Assembly (NCBI GenBank): GCA_030633645.1
Contig: DAOVRY010000099.1
Coordinates: 1-5,167 of the forward strand
DNA length: 5,167 nt
Reading direction: 5' to 3'
Source of the DNA: Pseudomonadota bacterium
GTDB taxonomy: Bacteria; Desulfobacterota; DSM-4660; Desulfatiglandales; B25-G16
The position numbers were made by a program, and so were the translations under genes. The notes beneath the pieces were generated by a model. The model was given only the letters and a program-made list of their open reading frames with translations. It searched no databases and was not told where the DNA came from. Shown in pieces: positions 4,145 through 5,167 of the stretch. The stretch's first letter is position 1; each line of letters begins with the position of its first letter.

Positions 4145-5167
4145 CACCTGGCTCGCCTGAGCGAGAGCGATGGCGGGCAGGCAACGGACAACGGACCCGC
4201 CTGTCTCGCCTGAGTGAGAGCGATGGCGGGCAGGCAACGGACCAAAGATTACGTTTAGGCGTTGTAGGAGTAGGATATCTGGGTAGTTTGCATGCCCAGA
4301 AGTATGCTGCTATGGAGGATATTGATCTGGTTGGAGTTGCCGATGTAGATTTTCAAAGGGCACAAGAGGTTGCACGTAAATATCATACGGAAGCTTATAG
4401 GACTCATTATGAACTGCTTCCCCATGTGGATGGCTTCAGTCTGGCTGTTCCAACAGTGTCTCACTTTGAAGTCGGACGTGATATTTTAAACCACGGGAAA
4501 CATCTATTAATTGAGAAGCCAATCGCCCTGAGTGAGGTGGATGCTGATAGGCTGATTGAAATGGCAGAAAAGCATAATACTACCTTACAGACAGGCCACA
4601 TAGAGCGATTTAATCCTGTTGTGACTAAGATGGAGTCCCTACTTTCTCAACCTCTTTTTATTGAATCTCACCGCCTGAGTGTTTTCACCAAAAGGGGAAC
4701 AGATGTGGATGTGGTGCTGGACCTCATGATCCACGATCTGGATATTATCCTCCACATTGTAAATTCAGGGATTGCAAAGATAGATGCCATGGGGATGCCC
4801 GTTGTGAGTGATAAAATAGATTTTGCCCACGTGAGGATGCAATTTGCCAATGATACCGTAGCGAATTTAACAGCAAGCCGGGTTTCCAATGAATCGGTGA
4901 GAACGACACGGATTTTTCAACCAGACAGTTACCTATCAGTCGATTATAAGAAAAGAGAAATCAGTGTAACTCAGTTTAGAGGAGATAATAACAATTCAAT
5001 TGATCTTTCTCCTTTAACGCACCGAGAGGATAGATTCCCCGATTGTGATCCCCTTGCCGATCAGCTTAGATCCTTTGTAGAGGCTATGAAAAACGGCACA
5101 GAGCCCAAAGTCTCTGGACTTGATGGGAAAAAGGCCCTTGCGGTTGCACTTTCTATTACTGACCAGA
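4123..5167 (+). CDS. Gfo/Idh/MocA-family oxidoreductase, 3' end cut by window
   Basis: This is an NAD(P)-dependent oxidoreductase of the Gfo/Idh/MocA family, which acts mostly on sugars and sugar nucleotides. About 348 codons are present and the stop lies beyond the window. Counting from ATG 4123, the Rossmann motif GVGYLG is at 49-54, EKP at 131-133, GHIERFNPV at about 158-166, and DLMIHDLD with H204 and D205 in the catalytic region. The sequence strongly resembles the oxidoreductase found between lpxI and lpxB in Geobacter-type genomes. GnnA, which oxidises UDP-GlcNAc for 3-amino lipid A, belongs to this superfamily, but no gnnB is visible, so the substrate is unknown. The family normally starts only a few residues before RLGVVGVGYLG. 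Here the only canonical start in front is ATG 4123, with AAGGAG eight bases upstream, which adds 43 residues encoded by the repeats (many Arg, Gly, Ser and Glu). A non-canonical start nearer the core, such as ACG 4237, is possible. Confidence 0.88.
   Translation, partial: MKQRTTDPPGSPERERWRAGNGQRTRLSRLSESDGGQATDQRLRLGVVGVGYLGSLHAQKYAAMEDIDLVGVADVDFQRAQEVARKYHTEAYRTHYELLPHVDGFSLAVPTVSHFEVGRDILNHGKHLLIEKPIALSEVDADRLIEMAEKHNTTLQTGHIERFNPVVTKMESLLSQPLFIESHRLSVFTKRGTDVDVVLDLMIHDLDIILHIVNSGIAKIDAMGMPVVSDKIDFAHVRMQFANDTVANLTASRVSNESVRTTRIFQPDSYLSVDYKKREISVTQFRGDNNNSIDLSPLTHREDRFPDCDPLADQLRSFVEAMKNGTEPKVSGLDGKKALAVALSITDQ
4143..4177 (+). other. Hairpin in copy 1 of the 53-bp unit
   Basis: The inner stem CTCGC (4152-4156) pairs perfectly with GCGAG (4161-4165) around a CTGA loop. 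The outer arms CCCACC (4143-4148) and GGCGGG (4172-4177) pair with one A-C mismatch. No T tract follows, so an intrinsic terminator is unlikely. An RNA fold here could affect translation of the downstream gene. Confidence 0.6.
4196..4230 (+). other. Hairpin in copy 2 of the 53-bp unit
   Basis: The outer stem CCCGCC (4196-4201) pairs perfectly with GGCGGG (4225-4230). The inner stem CTCGC (4205-4209) pairs with GTGAG (4214-4218) through one G-T pair, around the same CTGA loop as copy 1. The fold is kept although bases differ between the copies: each copy is perfect in one stem and has one weak pair in the other. No T tract follows. Confidence 0.6.

Larger units (their letters stand above)
4129..4242 (+). 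repeat. 53-bp GC-rich unit, two tandem copies plus partial third
   Basis: Copy 1 (4129-4181) and copy 2 (4182-4234) are both 53 bp and identical at 50 positions, differing at unit positions 18 (A/G), 23 (G/T) and 34 (C/T). A third copy begins at 4235 (CAACGGAC) and breaks off after eight bases. Each unit starts with the ACGGACA-type heptamers and then carries a hairpin. Copy 1 is about 70 percent GC by count, well above the flanking genes. Because 53 is not a multiple of three, the copies are read in different frames inside the oxidoreductase frame; neither has a stop in the frame used. Confidence 0.9.

Noticed and set aside
4143..4230. Intrinsic transcription terminators
   Set aside because: The hairpins are GC-rich but no T tract follows either one, and the next operon gene continues on the same strand.
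4129..4242. CRISPR-like array
   Set aside because: The units are directly abutting 53-bp tandem copies with no unique spacers, and no cas genes are in view.
3883..4245. Minus-strand reading frames (three overlapping) across the 53-bp repeats
   Set aside because: All arise from repeat DNA and the antisense of lpxI. Repeated Arg/Pro/Ser-rich segments and three competing frames indicate no selection for a protein.

Overview
This window looks like part of a Gram-negative lipid A (lipopolysaccharide) biosynthesis operon on the + strand. The order is skp/ompH, lpxD, fabZ, lpxA, lpxI, then a Gfo/Idh/MocA-family oxidoreductase cut off by the window end. In this family of operons lpxB usually comes next, but it is not in view. 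LpxI (rather than LpxH) for the UDP-2,3-diacylglucosamine step, together with an oxidoreductase after it, is an arrangement I associate with Desulfobacterota (former Deltaproteobacteria) such as Geobacter relatives. The moderate base composition, the protein sequences and the heptamer repeats fit such an organism. I cannot name a genus.

Layout: bases 1-289 hold no recognisable gene. They contain a perfect 13-bp tandem duplication and a plausible sigma70-type promoter just before skp. Bases 290-3111 are four tightly packed genes with gaps of 10, 8 and 5 bp, which implies a single transcript. Bases 3112-3294 and 4096-4251 break this pattern. Each spacer has an AAGGAG-type sequence close behind the preceding stop codon, then heptamers of the GCAGTAA type, then heptamers of the ACGGACA type, and then the conserved coding core of the next gene. 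The second spacer also carries two copies of a 53-bp GC-rich hairpin unit.

How the genes work together: LpxA puts a 3-hydroxyacyl chain on UDP-GlcNAc. LpxC (not here) deacetylates the product, LpxD adds the second acyl chain, and LpxI cleaves the nucleotide to give lipid X for LpxB. FabZ works in the fatty acid elongation cycle and draws on the same 3-hydroxyacyl-ACP pool. Skp is a periplasmic chaperone for outer membrane proteins. The oxidoreductase may modify a sugar nucleotide (a GnnA-like role is possible), but this is not shown.

The most unusual observation is that the repeats reach the translation starts of two successive genes. lpxI has no ATG, GTG or TTG between the last in-frame stop and its conserved N-terminus; the best-placed candidate is an ATA inside the repeat. 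The oxidoreductase reads open from an ATG lying inside the repeat, which would give it a 43-residue N-terminal leader encoded by repeat DNA.
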